Of a DNA stretch of 64,000 nt, positions 48,583 to 55,313 are shown in pieces. The position numbers and the translations under genes are program-made. The notes below the pieces were generated by a model. The model searched no databases and was not told the DNA's origin. It saw only the letters and a program-made list of their open reading frames with translations. Origin of the DNA: Cryobacterium psychrophilum (GTDB lineage Bacteria > Actinomycetota > Actinomycetes > Actinomycetales > Microbacteriaceae); the NCBI RefSeq assembly GCF_004365915.1, contig NZ_SODI01000001.1, positions 2,666,001-2,730,000 on the forward strand, given 5' to 3'. Every line of letters starts with the position of its first letter. Positions within the stretch are counted from its first letter, which is position 1.

Positions 48583-49257
48583 GTGCCTGTCATTGCCATC
48601 GTCGGAGCTGGACCGGGACTCGGAGCAGCAGTTGCGCGAAGGTTCGGGCGCGAGGGCTTCTCAATCGCCCTGATCTCGAGGAGCCAGTCGAAGCTGGACT
48701 CCATGACTGCGGAGCTCGCTGCTGCCGGCTTCACTGTGAGTGGTTACGCTGCGGATGTACGAATACCGGCGGCGCTGGAGGATGCTCTTGCGCGTGCCGA
48801 GGCAGAGCTGGGACCCATTAACGCGTTGCAGTACAGCCCCCTCCCGTCGCGTGAGTACCTGAAGCCGGTACTCGACATGACTCCGGAGTTGGCGTTGGAG
48901 GCCTTTCAGTTCTCGGCTCTTGGGCTTGTCCACGCGGCGCGAACGGTGCTGCCAGCGATGCGTCAGGCACATGGCGGCAGCATCATCCTGATCAACGGGG
49001 GAACGTCGGTGAAGGCCCGCGCCGGCGTCGCAGGCACATCCGTCGCATTCCCGGCGGAGAGCGCCTACGGCGAAATGCTCCACGATGCACTCAAGGATGA
49101 GGGCATCCGTGTCAGCCAGCTCGTGATTCCGGGAGGTATTCCTCAGCTTCAGCTTGCCAATGGCATCGACGGCATCGCCGATCGCATTTGGGACCTCCAC
49201 GCCGTTGCCGGTCCCTTTCGAACGATGCTCATCCCGCTTGAGGACGGCAGGGAGTAG
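48583..49257 (+). CDS. Short-chain dehydrogenase/reductase family oxidoreductase
   Basis: This is a Rossmann-fold protein. The cofactor motif is IAIVGAGPGLGAAVARRFG, preferred in NADP-type SDRs; SLISR-like ALISRSQSKLD and a later SIILINGGTSV are consistent with the fold. The usual catalytic Tyr-x-x-x-Lys is not clear: SAYGEMLHDALKDEG provides Tyr but no Lys four residues on, so activity is doubtful or atypical. Length 224. GTG start after GGAGGAAA. It is the only gene of the first cargo block. Confidence 0.78.
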   Translation: MPVIAIVGAGPGLGAAVARRFGREGFSIALISRSQSKLDSMTAELAAAGFTVSGYAADVRIPAALEDALARAEAELGPINALQYSPLPSREYLKPVLDMTPELALEAFQFSALGLVHAARTVLPAMRQAHGGSIILINGGTSVKARAGVAGTSVAFPAESAYGEMLHDALKDEGIRVSQLVIPGGIPQLQLANGIDGIADRIWDLHAVAGPFRTMLIPLEDGRE

Positions 49258-49575
49258 GGGGCACGACGCGGCTGGCAGCGACGATGCGGAGATAGCCAGA
49301 AGGGCGCGAAACGTGGCTGTGAATGGTTGCTCCGCGATGCCACTCGGTGAAGTTTAGATTCAACGTGCAATTTCGGAGCGCTTCTTTAGGCGTTGTCTCA
49401 CGGTATCGACTCGGATGCCGTGAGTCGCGTCTAGTTCCGGTCGACTTCGACAGGCGCAACAGCCGAACTGGACCGCAACCGTCGAAGTCGATGCGCGCTC
49501 GTTGCGGATGCCGCGTCGCATTGAAGAGGTCACCGGAGGTGGGTCAGCGTCACCTTTTCAGTGCGTGGTGAGGCT
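49258..49575. other. gene-free stretch holding ychF 3'-end repeat copy 2
   Basis: No convincing gene is seen in these 318 bases. They contain the second ychF-end repeat (49326-49370), and beyond it a GTCGACTTCGACAGG stretch resembling a dispersed repeat. Codon structure is absent in all frames. Confidence 0.6.
49326..49370 (+). repeat. ychF 3'-end repeat, copy 2 with GTTGCT arm
   Basis: It begins GTTGCT; 21 nt from the arm start comes GTGAAGTTTAGATTCAACGT, encoding V-K-F-R-F-N-V, but the stop is lost (CAA follows) and Glu has become Lys. The TTTAGATTCAA section is shared with copy 3. It is the most degenerate copy, consistent with age. Confidence 0.8.
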
Positions 49576-50205
49576 TCAGGCGCCCCAGTCCGCCGAGGGC
49601 ACCCAGAATTCTGTGATCGGCCCGAGCGGGTCAGGTGCGTCGAGCCGGACCGAATACGTGCGGTCCGAATTCCCTCTCGCTGCCTCGCAGGGTGGAAGCG
49701 AAACGTGACCGACTCCGATGTGGAGCTCGACGGGTTCGCCCGCAGGCTCGCCCCCCGGAGCGCTTCTCCACGAGGTGTCGGGATAACGTGCCGCAATTTC
49801 GGCGGCGTTGTCGCCGACTGCAATTCCATCAACCGTGCTGATCCGGACACCGTTCACTGCATCGGCTGCCACTGAGAACGAGGAATTCGGGCAGTTCAGT
49901 TTCTCCCCACCCACCACTGGATCGTAGTTGAGCAGGGCGAAATCGCCCCAGGCGTGCGTGATTCCCCGGTGTTTGTCGTCCTCGCCCCACGTGCTTTCGG
50001 TCGGCGCGCTTCCCAGCACCAGCGACAGCGCGGAAACCAGTTTGTCCGGCGGCTGGAAATAGTCGAACGTGGACTGGGAGATGATTCCAGAGCTGGTCTT
50101 CGGTGCAGGAGCGCGCGACCTCGTCAGGCTCGACGTCGGTGCCCTCGGCCCGGGGGCCGCCGCAACGGTGACCCACACTTGGTGCCGGGCAGTCCGGATA
50201 CACAC
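49576..50205 (-). CDS. Hypothetical protein, probably 5'-truncated
   Basis: From about residue 45 the protein reads coherently (STFDYFQPPDKLVSALSLVL, ITHAWGDFALLNYDP, NGVRISTVDGIAVGDNAAEI, PITEFWVPSADWGA). It resembles exported actinobacterial proteins that compare surface or binding values, with two cysteines (NCPNSS, LPPCEAA) that could pair. The first ~40 residues are low-complexity and lack a signal peptide, so the true N-terminus may have been lost at the cassette edge. Function unknown. Confidence 0.5.
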   Translation of the reverse strand: MCIRTARHQVWVTVAAAPGPRAPTSSLTRSRAPAPKTSSGIISQSTFDYFQPPDKLVSALSLVLGSAPTESTWGEDDKHRGITHAWGDFALLNYDPVVGGEKLNCPNSSFSVAADAVNGVRISTVDGIAVGDNAAEIAARYPDTSWRSAPGGEPAGEPVELHIGVGHVSLPPCEAARGNSDRTYSVRLDAPDPLGPITEFWVPSADWGA

Positions 50206-50225
50206 GCTCGGGTCCCTTGGCCCAC

Positions 50226-50858
50226 CTACGGGATCACTGGTGAGTGATCTTCAGCGAGGAACCGTGTGAGGGTCTCGGTCCGTGGGGTCATTCCGAGGTC
50301 TTTGGTGGTTGGCCATTCATCGATTTCGGCTCGCGCGAACTCGATCCACCGCTCGATGGTCTTGAACATGTCGATTTGGAAGGTGGCGAAGAGCACGGAG
50401 AGGTGTGTCCGTTGTGGGAACGGGTGGCCGCCGTCGAGGTAGGAGCCCATGAGCTCGACAATGGCCTGGTGGTGAGCGCCGATGTCGTCCTCGAACTCGT
50501 CAAGGGCTCTGAGCGCGTCTTCGCGTGAGCCGTGGTCGGCGAAGAGGAGCCTCAACAAGGCCTCTACCTCGAAACGGGGCGGCTCGGTGCGTGTGGTCGT
50601 CCACTCGTTGAGAGCTTGGCGGCCTTCTCCGGTGATTGTGTAAACGTTGCGGGTTCGGTTGCCGCTGTCCTCTTGGTGGACCGTGGCGTATCCGAGTTCG
50701 ACGAGTTTCTTGGGTTCGGAGTAGAGGAGTCGCTCCGACCTGGGCCAGGCGTAGCGAAGGCTTCGTTGGGCTTGGCGGGTGAGTTCGTAGCCGGTCCAGG
50801 GTTTGAGATGCAGGAGGGCGAGGACTGCATATGAGGACGGAGTCAATCTTGGCGGCAT
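50226..50858 (-). CDS. PadR-family transcriptional regulator
   Basis: This is a winged-helix regulator with the PadR signature: YAVLALLHLKPWTGYELTRQ, ERLLYSEPKKLVELGYATVH and YTITGEGRQALNEWTT. The C-terminal ~110 residues form the dimerisation region (PadR_C-like, EVEALLRLLFADHG). Length 210. It is divergent from the mycothiol-type enzyme gene, with a perfect inverted repeat between them, so it likely represses both that gene and itself. The ligand is unknown. Confidence 0.9.
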   Translation of the reverse strand: MPPRLTPSSYAVLALLHLKPWTGYELTRQAQRSLRYAWPRSERLLYSEPKKLVELGYATVHQEDSGNRTRNVYTITGEGRQALNEWTTTRTEPPRFEVEALLRLLFADHGSREDALRALDEFEDDIGAHHQAIVELMGSYLDGGHPFPQRTHLSVLFATFQIDMFKTIERWIEFARAEIDEWPTTKDLGMTPRTETLTRFLAEDHSPVIP

Positions 50859-50867
50859 GCGTTGACT

Positions 50868-50886
50868 CTACTGCAGTATGCAGTAG
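50868..50886. promoter_or_regulatory. PadR operator candidate
   Basis: CTACTGCA-GTA-TGCAGTAG is a perfect 8-bp inverted repeat just upstream of the padR start. A further half-site (CGCAGTAG) follows at 50901-50908. It lies between the divergent padR and the MDMPI-type gene. Confidence 0.7.
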
Positions 50887-50968
50887 AATGTGCCGCATAT
50901 CGCAGTAGTCCGGTTTGACCCGAACGGTCCCTCAACGGCCACCGAATGCCTGTGGATGGGAAAACAAC

Positions 50969-51736
50969 ATGGAAACCGACCGGCACATCGCCGCTCTCGA
51001 GCTGGAAGCTCAACTCTTCGCTGGCGCCGCTCGGCGCACCGATCTGGATGCGCCGGTCTCTTCCTGTCCAGGGTGGGACATGCGTGGCCTCGTCCGGCAC
51101 CTCGCCGAAATCCACCTCTGGGCTGCCGCGCAGGTGGCGAACCGCGCTGCGAAGATGTGGGTCGATGACCTCTCCGAGTTGTCGGCCTATTGGCCTGATC
51201 TCGCAGTCTTCTGGCCCAGCGACACCGAGTTGATCGACTGGTACCTCAAGACCAACGTCAACTTGGTTCGTGAGCTCACGTCAGCTCCAATCGACCTCGA
51301 GTGTCGTACTTTCCTGCCCGCACCTTCCCCGCTCGCGATGTGGGCTCGACGCCAAGCCCACGAGACCGCGGTCCACCGCTTCGACGCCGAACACGCTGGC
51401 CAGACCCAGGCGAGCTTCGATCCCGAGTTCGCCGCCGATGGAATCGACGAGATACTCAGCGCCTTCGCTCCCCGAGGTAGCACGTTCTCGATCGAAAGTA
51501 CCGGAACGATGGCGGTTCACACGAACGACACCGACGCTCGGTGGTACGTCACGATGGCCCCGAATGGAATCACCACCACTGGAGAAGAGCGTCCCTCCGA
51601 CGTGACTCTCATCGGCTCGGCATCGGACCTGTACCTGGCCCTGTGGAACCGAGGCGACGATTCCACGATCGAGGTCGTAGGCAACCAAGACCTCCTCGAC
51701 AGCTGGCACCACGGCCACCGGGTCCGCTGGTCGTGA
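50969..51736 (+). CDS. Maleylpyruvate isomerase-family (mycothiol-dependent, DinB-fold) protein
   Basis: This protein has the N-terminal DinB-like helical bundle of mycothiol-dependent enzymes (SSCPGWDMRGLVRHLAEIHLW, where His ligands are expected, and ARRQAHETAVHRFDAEHAG) plus the small C-terminal domain (ASDLYLALWNRGDDSTIEV). Length 255 from the chosen ATG. Family members range from maleylpyruvate isomerase to thiol S-transferases; the reaction here is unknown. It is probably controlled by the divergent PadR protein and fits a host that makes mycothiol. Confidence 0.85.
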   Translation: METDRHIAALELEAQLFAGAARRTDLDAPVSSCPGWDMRGLVRHLAEIHLWAAAQVANRAAKMWVDDLSELSAYWPDLAVFWPSDTELIDWYLKTNVNLVRELTSAPIDLECRTFLPAPSPLAMWARRQAHETAVHRFDAEHAGQTQASFDPEFAADGIDEILSAFAPRGSTFSIESTGTMAVHTNDTDARWYVTMAPNGITTTGEERPSDVTLIGSASDLYLALWNRGDDSTIEVVGNQDLLDSWHHGHRVRWS

Positions 51737-51856
51737 GCAACCCCCAGAAGAGAGAGGACCGATGAGGACGCCGCGTCCGCCGCGGAACACCAAGCGAATT
51801 ACCGAGTTGAGTCCATAGACACCACGACAACTGTAGAGCCGCAAGGAGCGACGAAA

Positions 51857-52216
51857 ATGAAAAGCAAAGTCAAAGACCTCCCGATCGCCCACGACGCCAC
51901 CGGCGAGATGATCCGAGGGACGGACTGGGGTGGGATGACCAGCGCGTACATGGAGTACCCGGCCGGCCTGGACTTCGGGCCGCTGCTCGAGGGTCTGGAG
52001 CGGGATCATTGTCAATGCCCGCACTGGGGGTTCCTCATCGAAGGCAGAATCCGCGTGAACTACGAGGACGGCACTGAAGAAGCCGTAGGTCCCGGCGAGA
52101 TCTACTACTGGCCTTCAGGCCACACCATTGTCGTCGAGGAAGCGGTCAGGATGGTCGAGTTCAGCCCTCACGACCAGATGTCGCAAGTGCTCACCCACGT
52201 CGTTGGCAAGCTGTAG
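51857..52216 (+). CDS. Cupin-domain protein
   Basis: This is a single small beta-barrel cupin (119 residues). Metal-binding cupin motif 1 is approximated by HCQCPHWGFLIEGRIRVNYEDG (abbreviated; His/Cys cluster) and motif 2 by GPGEIYYWPSGHTIVVEEA. The ATG follows AGGAGCGAC. It is co-directional with the mycothiol-type gene 120 bp upstream, and the two may act together. Substrate unknown. Confidence 0.82.
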   Translation: MKSKVKDLPIAHDATGEMIRGTDWGGMTSAYMEYPAGLDFGPLLEGLERDHCQCPHWGFLIEGRIRVNYEDGTEEAVGPGEIYYWPSGHTIVVEEAVRMVEFSPHDQMSQVLTHVVGKL

Positions 52217-52246
52217 GAAGGGCACGTGGAGATCCCCAACACATCA

Positions 52247-52268
52247 CGGCCCTCGCACACGAGGGGCC
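52247..52268 (+). terminator. hairpin after the cupin gene
   Basis: GGCCCTCG-CACA-CGAGGGGCC forms a strong stem with one bulge, 31 bp after the cupin stop. There is no T run. Confidence 0.45.
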
Positions 52269-52380
52269 CTCCGCAGTCCGAGCTGCGCCAGTTCTGGAGC
52301 GCACGCCGAATGGGATTGTGAAGAGCGCGGTGCGAGCCACGGTTCACGGCAGAACAGCCCCCAAGCTCCCGAGCGTGCAG

Positions 52381-52781
52381 ATGGCGCTCGCGGAGGTGGA
52401 CCCTCGAGTTGCGACCTGGTGGTCCAAGGCGTCCGAATGCCTTGTCGAGGCGGAAGATTCGCTAACTTCGAACTCGCCGACAAGTGAACGGGCACGCGCG
52501 TGGGCCGATGAGATCGACCGGGCTTTCACACGTGCTGAAGCCCGCTGGCCGCCGCGATCACGAAGGATGTCGAGCTTGATCGGATCTTTGCCTTCGTCGC
52601 CGACGTTGTCTCACGTCTGGATAACCTCCGCATCTCGATGATCGGACTTGTCGACGAGCCCATCGGTGAAGGAGGCATAGACGCATGGCTAGAGGCTGTG
52701 CGCGCTCGGGGCTACGATCGGACGGCAGGTCATGGATGCCGCATGACCCGGCGATTAGATCGAGCGGCAGTGCGATTCTGA
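52381..52781 (+). pseudogene. Frameshifted gene of unknown function ending at repeat copy 3
   Basis: The reading VDPRVATWWSKASECLVEAE continues to RAFTRAEARW in one frame. At about 52549 one base is missing and the coherent sequence continues in another frame (AAITKDVELDRIFAFVADVV, then RISMIGLVDEPIGEGGIDAW, then LEAVRARGYDRTAG) to a stop at 52779-52781. A single-base deletion explains the break. No family recognised. The stop abuts the GTTGCT arm of repeat copy 3, so the gene ends exactly at the block boundary. Confidence 0.65.
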
Positions 52782-52782
52782 G

Positions 52783-52827
52783 GTTGCTTTGTGCCGGAAT
52801 GTGGTGGAATTTAGATTCAATGTCTAG
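52783..52827 (+). repeat. ychF 3'-end repeat, copy 3 with GTTGCT arm
   Basis: GTTGCT, then at +18 nt GTGGTGGAATTTAGATTCAA followed by TGTCTAG. It encodes [12 protein letters not shown], the exact YchF C-terminus, but with codons that differ from copy 1 at six positions, all synonymous. AGA for arginine is unlike this high-GC genome. Confidence 0.9.
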
Positions 52828-52860
52828 TTCTGCGTGTGCACGCCTCTAGCGCGCCACGAG

Positions 52861-52874
52861 TGTTACATGTAACA
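52861..52874. promoter_or_regulatory. palindromic operator of the MazE/MazF-type pair
   Basis: TGTTACATGTAACA is a perfect 14-bp palindrome, 7 bp before the antitoxin ATG. Autoregulation by the antitoxin is expected for this class. Confidence 0.75.
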
Positions 52875-52881
52875 TTATTGC

Positions 52882-53085
52882 ATGGCGGTACGGGACAGAG
52901 TCAGTGCGCATCGGGACCGGATGCGAGAGCAGGGCTTCCGTCTGGTTCAGGTGTGGGTCCCCGACGTGCGTTCTGAGTCTTTCGCGCTAGAAGCGCATCG
53001 GGAGTCTGTCGCGGTAGCTCTTGCCGACCACGCCAACGATGACCAGTCCTTTGTCGAAGCCGTCTCGGCTCCGTGGGAGGAATGA
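52882..53085 (+). CDS. MazE-like antitoxin (DUF3018 type)
   Basis: This 67-residue antitoxin begins with the family-typical RDRVSAHRDRMREQGFRLVQ and continues WVPDVRSESFALEAHRESVA. It is expected to bind the palindrome just upstream and to neutralise the toxin encoded next. Its stop overlaps the toxin start by ATGA. It is the first gene of the third cargo block. Confidence 0.85.
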   Translation: MAVRDRVSAHRDRMREQGFRLVQVWVPDVRSESFALEAHRESVAVALADHANDDQSFVEAVSAPWEE

Positions 53086-53408
53086 TCAGAGGCGAGATTT
53101 GGTCCGTCGCAGGAGGCATTTACGCGTCAAAACCGCGACCGGCAGTCGTGCTGCAGGATGATCGCTTCGACGGCACAGAATCTGTCACTGTGTGTCCGTT
53201 GACATCCACCCGCGTGTCCGCTCCGCTTCTGCGGATGCCAATCCCCGCCGATACGCTCAACGGACTCGACGAAGCCAGCTTCGTGATGGTCGACAAAATC
53301 ACCACGGTGCGTCGAGCAAGCCTTGGGCAGAAGATCGGCAGGATGTCCTCGTCCCAGCTTGTCGATCTGGAGCGCCTTATCATGGTGTTTCTCGGACTGG
53401 CCGATTGA
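53082..53408 (+). CDS. MazF/PemK-family endoribonuclease toxin
   Basis: This is an mRNA-cleaving toxin of the PemK/MazF fold: IRGEIWSVAGGIYASKPRPA at the N-terminus, VTVCPLTSTRV, and MVDKITTVRRASLGQKIGRM with the conserved region for RNA contact. Length 108 from the ATG that overlaps the antitoxin stop; an earlier GTG would put the start inside the ribosome site. The pair is complete and its frames are intact, so it is probably active and may stabilise the island. Confidence 0.88.
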   Translation: MIRGEIWSVAGGIYASKPRPAVVLQDDRFDGTESVTVCPLTSTRVSAPLLRMPIPADTLNGLDEASFVMVDKITTVRRASLGQKIGRMSSSQLVDLERLIMVFLGLAD

Positions 53409-53428
53409 GCTGAGGAGGCGCGCGGTCT

Positions 53429-54043
53429 TCAGTCTCCGGAGCTCACGGGCAGAAGGTCCGACTCTTTCCTGATCGTCACCGTGTCGAGCCGGGGGTCATT
53501 GATGAGCGCACGGTAGATCGGCTCCGCACCGGCGATAATCACTGAGTCGGGGTAGAGGTTGGTGCCCCAGGCGAAGTGCCCCAGGTCGTCGTGGGCGAAC
53601 TCGGGGATTCGGTCGGCTGTCGCTTCATGGAGCATCTGTCGAATCGTGAGGTCACAGCGGACGAAGTCATGTCCAAAATGATGAACAGTCGGACCGCCTG
53701 GGTCAGCGGGGACAGCGGCATATCCCTCCCAGCACAAACAGTGCAGGACCGTGTCGGGCGAGGCCCGGAGCATGAGTGCGTCCTTCAAGGCGCGTGCGGT
53801 CAGCGGGTCGAGACGTCCGCGCGCGGGCACAGGGGCGGGCTCGACTGCCCCATGGGACTCCCTATGCCGATTCCACAGTTCGAACCACTCCGTGGAGCCG
53901 GCCAGCTCGATTCCGTCCTCCAGATACGAGGACCACCGGCGCGCCCGATCGTTGGTATCGATGAGCGGAAGGAACAATCGCAGCATGGGAAGACTGGCAT
54001 ATCGATCCGGAACGAGAGTGCGCGCTAGCGTAATGTCGCTCAT
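53429..54043 (-). CDS. Hypothetical protein
   Basis: A 204-residue soluble protein with no signal or membrane helix. Notable are LMLRASPDTVLHCLCWEGYA, HHFGHDFVRCDLTIRQMLHE and PEFAHDDLGHFAWGTNLYPD, the last with several His/Asp residues. I do not recognise a family. It is convergent with the toxin gene and is the last gene of the third cargo block. Confidence 0.6.
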   Translation of the reverse strand: MSDITLARTLVPDRYASLPMLRLFLPLIDTNDRARRWSSYLEDGIELAGSTEWFELWNRHRESHGAVEPAPVPARGRLDPLTARALKDALMLRASPDTVLHCLCWEGYAAVPADPGGPTVHHFGHDFVRCDLTIRQMLHEATADRIPEFAHDDLGHFAWGTNLYPDSVIIAGAEPIYRALINDPRLDTVTIRKESDLLPVSSGD

Positions 54044-54163
54044 TCTGGCTCGGCCTCCTTGTGGGGCCCACGATGAATCGACGCAATTTCACGGGCCGTG
54101 GCTGAAGGATACCGTGCTGCAGAGGTCGTGACTGTGCGCTGGCGAACCGACTCCTGTCGTCAC

Positions 54164-54208
54164 GTTGCTTAGTGACGAAACGTGGTGGAGTTCCGCTTCA
54201 ACGTATAG
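54164..54208 (+). repeat. ychF 3'-end repeat, copy 4 with GTTGCT arm (distal boundary)
   Basis: GTTGCT, then at +18 nt GTGGTGGAGTTCCGCTTCAA followed by CGTATAG. It encodes [12 protein letters not shown], using mostly the host's own codons. It differs from copy 1 only synonymously and is the outer boundary of the island. Confidence 0.9.
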
Positions 54209-54238
54209 GTCGGTCGACACTGCTACGCGACGAGACTG

Positions 54239-54706
54239 TCAGGCGGCGGCGAGTACGAAACCCCTCGCCCCACCTTTCAGCCGTGCTCGGCTGAGTAGTC
54301 GCCTTCGGCAGTCGGATGATGCGACTCGGACGTCAATCATGGAGTAGGACACCAGGGTGGGGTTGCCGAGCGTGCCGTCGATTGTGCACCGGGCGATGAT
54401 CCCGGGTTCTGCGAGACATAGTCCCACTGCGCCACTGCGCCACTGCGGCGCACGCGGTCCAGGCTTCGAGGCCGGTCATCGGGTCGTCGAGGGTTTGTCG
54501 CATGGGAGCCGCCGTGGCGTTCGCTGCGGGGGCGCTCGGGGTCGCAGTGACAGCTACTGTCGGGCCCGGGTGGGTGCCGCTTGCGGCGCGGCGCTGCATC
54601 CGAAGACAAGGGCCGCGGCGGCGAAGCCCAGTGCACTGGCGATCAACCGAGAACGAGTCCTCCTGTGCGGTGCGGAACGCCATTCCGCCGGTGCAACATC
54701 GTTCAT
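54239..54706 (-). pseudogene. Multiply frameshifted lipoprotein gene
   Basis: On the minus strand a lipoprotein signal (IASALGFAAAALVFGCSAAP) is followed, after a frame change, by TVAVTATPSAPAANATAAPM and LDDPMTGLEAWTACAAVAQW. After another change, GIIARCTIDGTLGNPTLVSY continues to a stop. These pieces read as one exported lipoprotein in three frames. An 8-bp tandem repeat (CACTGCGC x3 at ~54425-54448) near the second break could be the slippage site. Long dead by appearance. Confidence 0.7.
54425..54448. repeat. 8-bp tandem repeat, three copies
   Basis: CACTGCGC CACTGCGC CACTGCGG inside the lipoprotein pseudogene; replication slippage here would shift the frame. Confidence 0.7.
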
Positions 54707-54785
54707 CGCGCCCGTCGCTCAGGCGTCCGACTGTCGTTTCGTCATGCATCGAAGCCTATCGCCGGCGGGCAACGGGAAGGCCCCG

Positions 54786-55018
54786 TTAGGCGGAGGCGGG
54801 CTCCAGTGCCTCCGTGAGTCGGCCCGTCGCCACGTCGAAAACGAAGCCGCGTAAGGAGTCCCGGAACGGAACGAACGGGCTCGCCCTGATGCGCCTAATC
54901 GACTGCAGCACGTCGACGGCCGGATCGGTGAAAGATTCCGTGGCCCAGGACGGCCGTATTCCGGTGTCGGCCGTGACGGATTCCTTGAATTCGTCATCGG
55001 TGAACGTCATGATCTTCG
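54786..55018 (-). pseudogene. C-terminal fragment of a beta-class carbonic anhydrase
   Basis: The final ~75 residues match the C-terminus of actinobacterial beta-carbonic anhydrases: FTDDEFKESVTADTGIRPSW, VDVLQSIRRIRASPFVPFRD and RGFVFDVATGRL. The zinc-binding N-terminal two thirds are missing and the upstream codons do not resemble the family. It is therefore a truncated, inactive relic, distinct from the intact carbonic anhydrase at 38.5 kb. The following 55019-55313 bases contain no gene I can support. Confidence 0.78.
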
Positions 55019-55313
55019 TGTGGTCAGGGGCGTCCGGGGCTTGCGACTCTGCCACGCGATCGTGCCGGTGACAATATGATCCGTCACGCATCGTCCCAGA
55101 GCCGCGTGGCTATGACGGTCGCGATGACCGTTACGGCAGCGGATGTTTACGGCATCACCCTGGAAACGGTCGAGGGAATCCAGTGATGCCGATGAGTGTC
55201 GGGGAAACCGGGAAAATCATCCCTTTGACCTGACACCTCGATAGAGGATACTGGCTGGGTCGGCACTGCGACAGTGGTGGCGAGACGCTTCAGCAACGAT
55301 GCTAGGAGACCGC

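Larger units (their letters stand above)
48370..54208. mobile_element. Accessory island inserted at the ychF 3' end (three cargo blocks)
   Basis: Four direct repeats of the ychF terminal codons bound three blocks of about 1.0, 3.5 and 1.4 kb. The blocks carry an SDR oxidoreductase; a PadR regulator, mycothiol-type enzyme, cupin and broken gene; and a MazE/MazF-type toxin-antitoxin plus an unknown gene. No integrase, transposase or relaxase is visible, so the blocks are non-autonomous, relics, or acquired by homologous exchange. The repeats and cargo are seen directly; mobility is inferred. Confidence 0.65.

Noticed and set aside
49829..50203. Minus-strand 124-residue open frame overlapping the hypothetical gene
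   Set aside because: Arg/Gly-rich shadow in an alternative frame; the neighbouring frame is more protein-like.
49326..54208. Integron-type attC sites
   Set aside because: GTT...AAC symmetry exists around the repeats, but its orientation and core differ from the RYYYAAC...GTTRRRY attC pattern, and no IntI is present.
54357..54854. Plus-strand 165-residue open frame
   Set aside because: It lies antisense to the frameshifted lipoprotein pseudogene and the carbonic anhydrase remnant, which have recognisable protein features.
55111..55185. 24-codon open frame (MTVAMTVTAADVYG...)
   Set aside because: Too short, with no ribosome site and no recognised family; likely chance.
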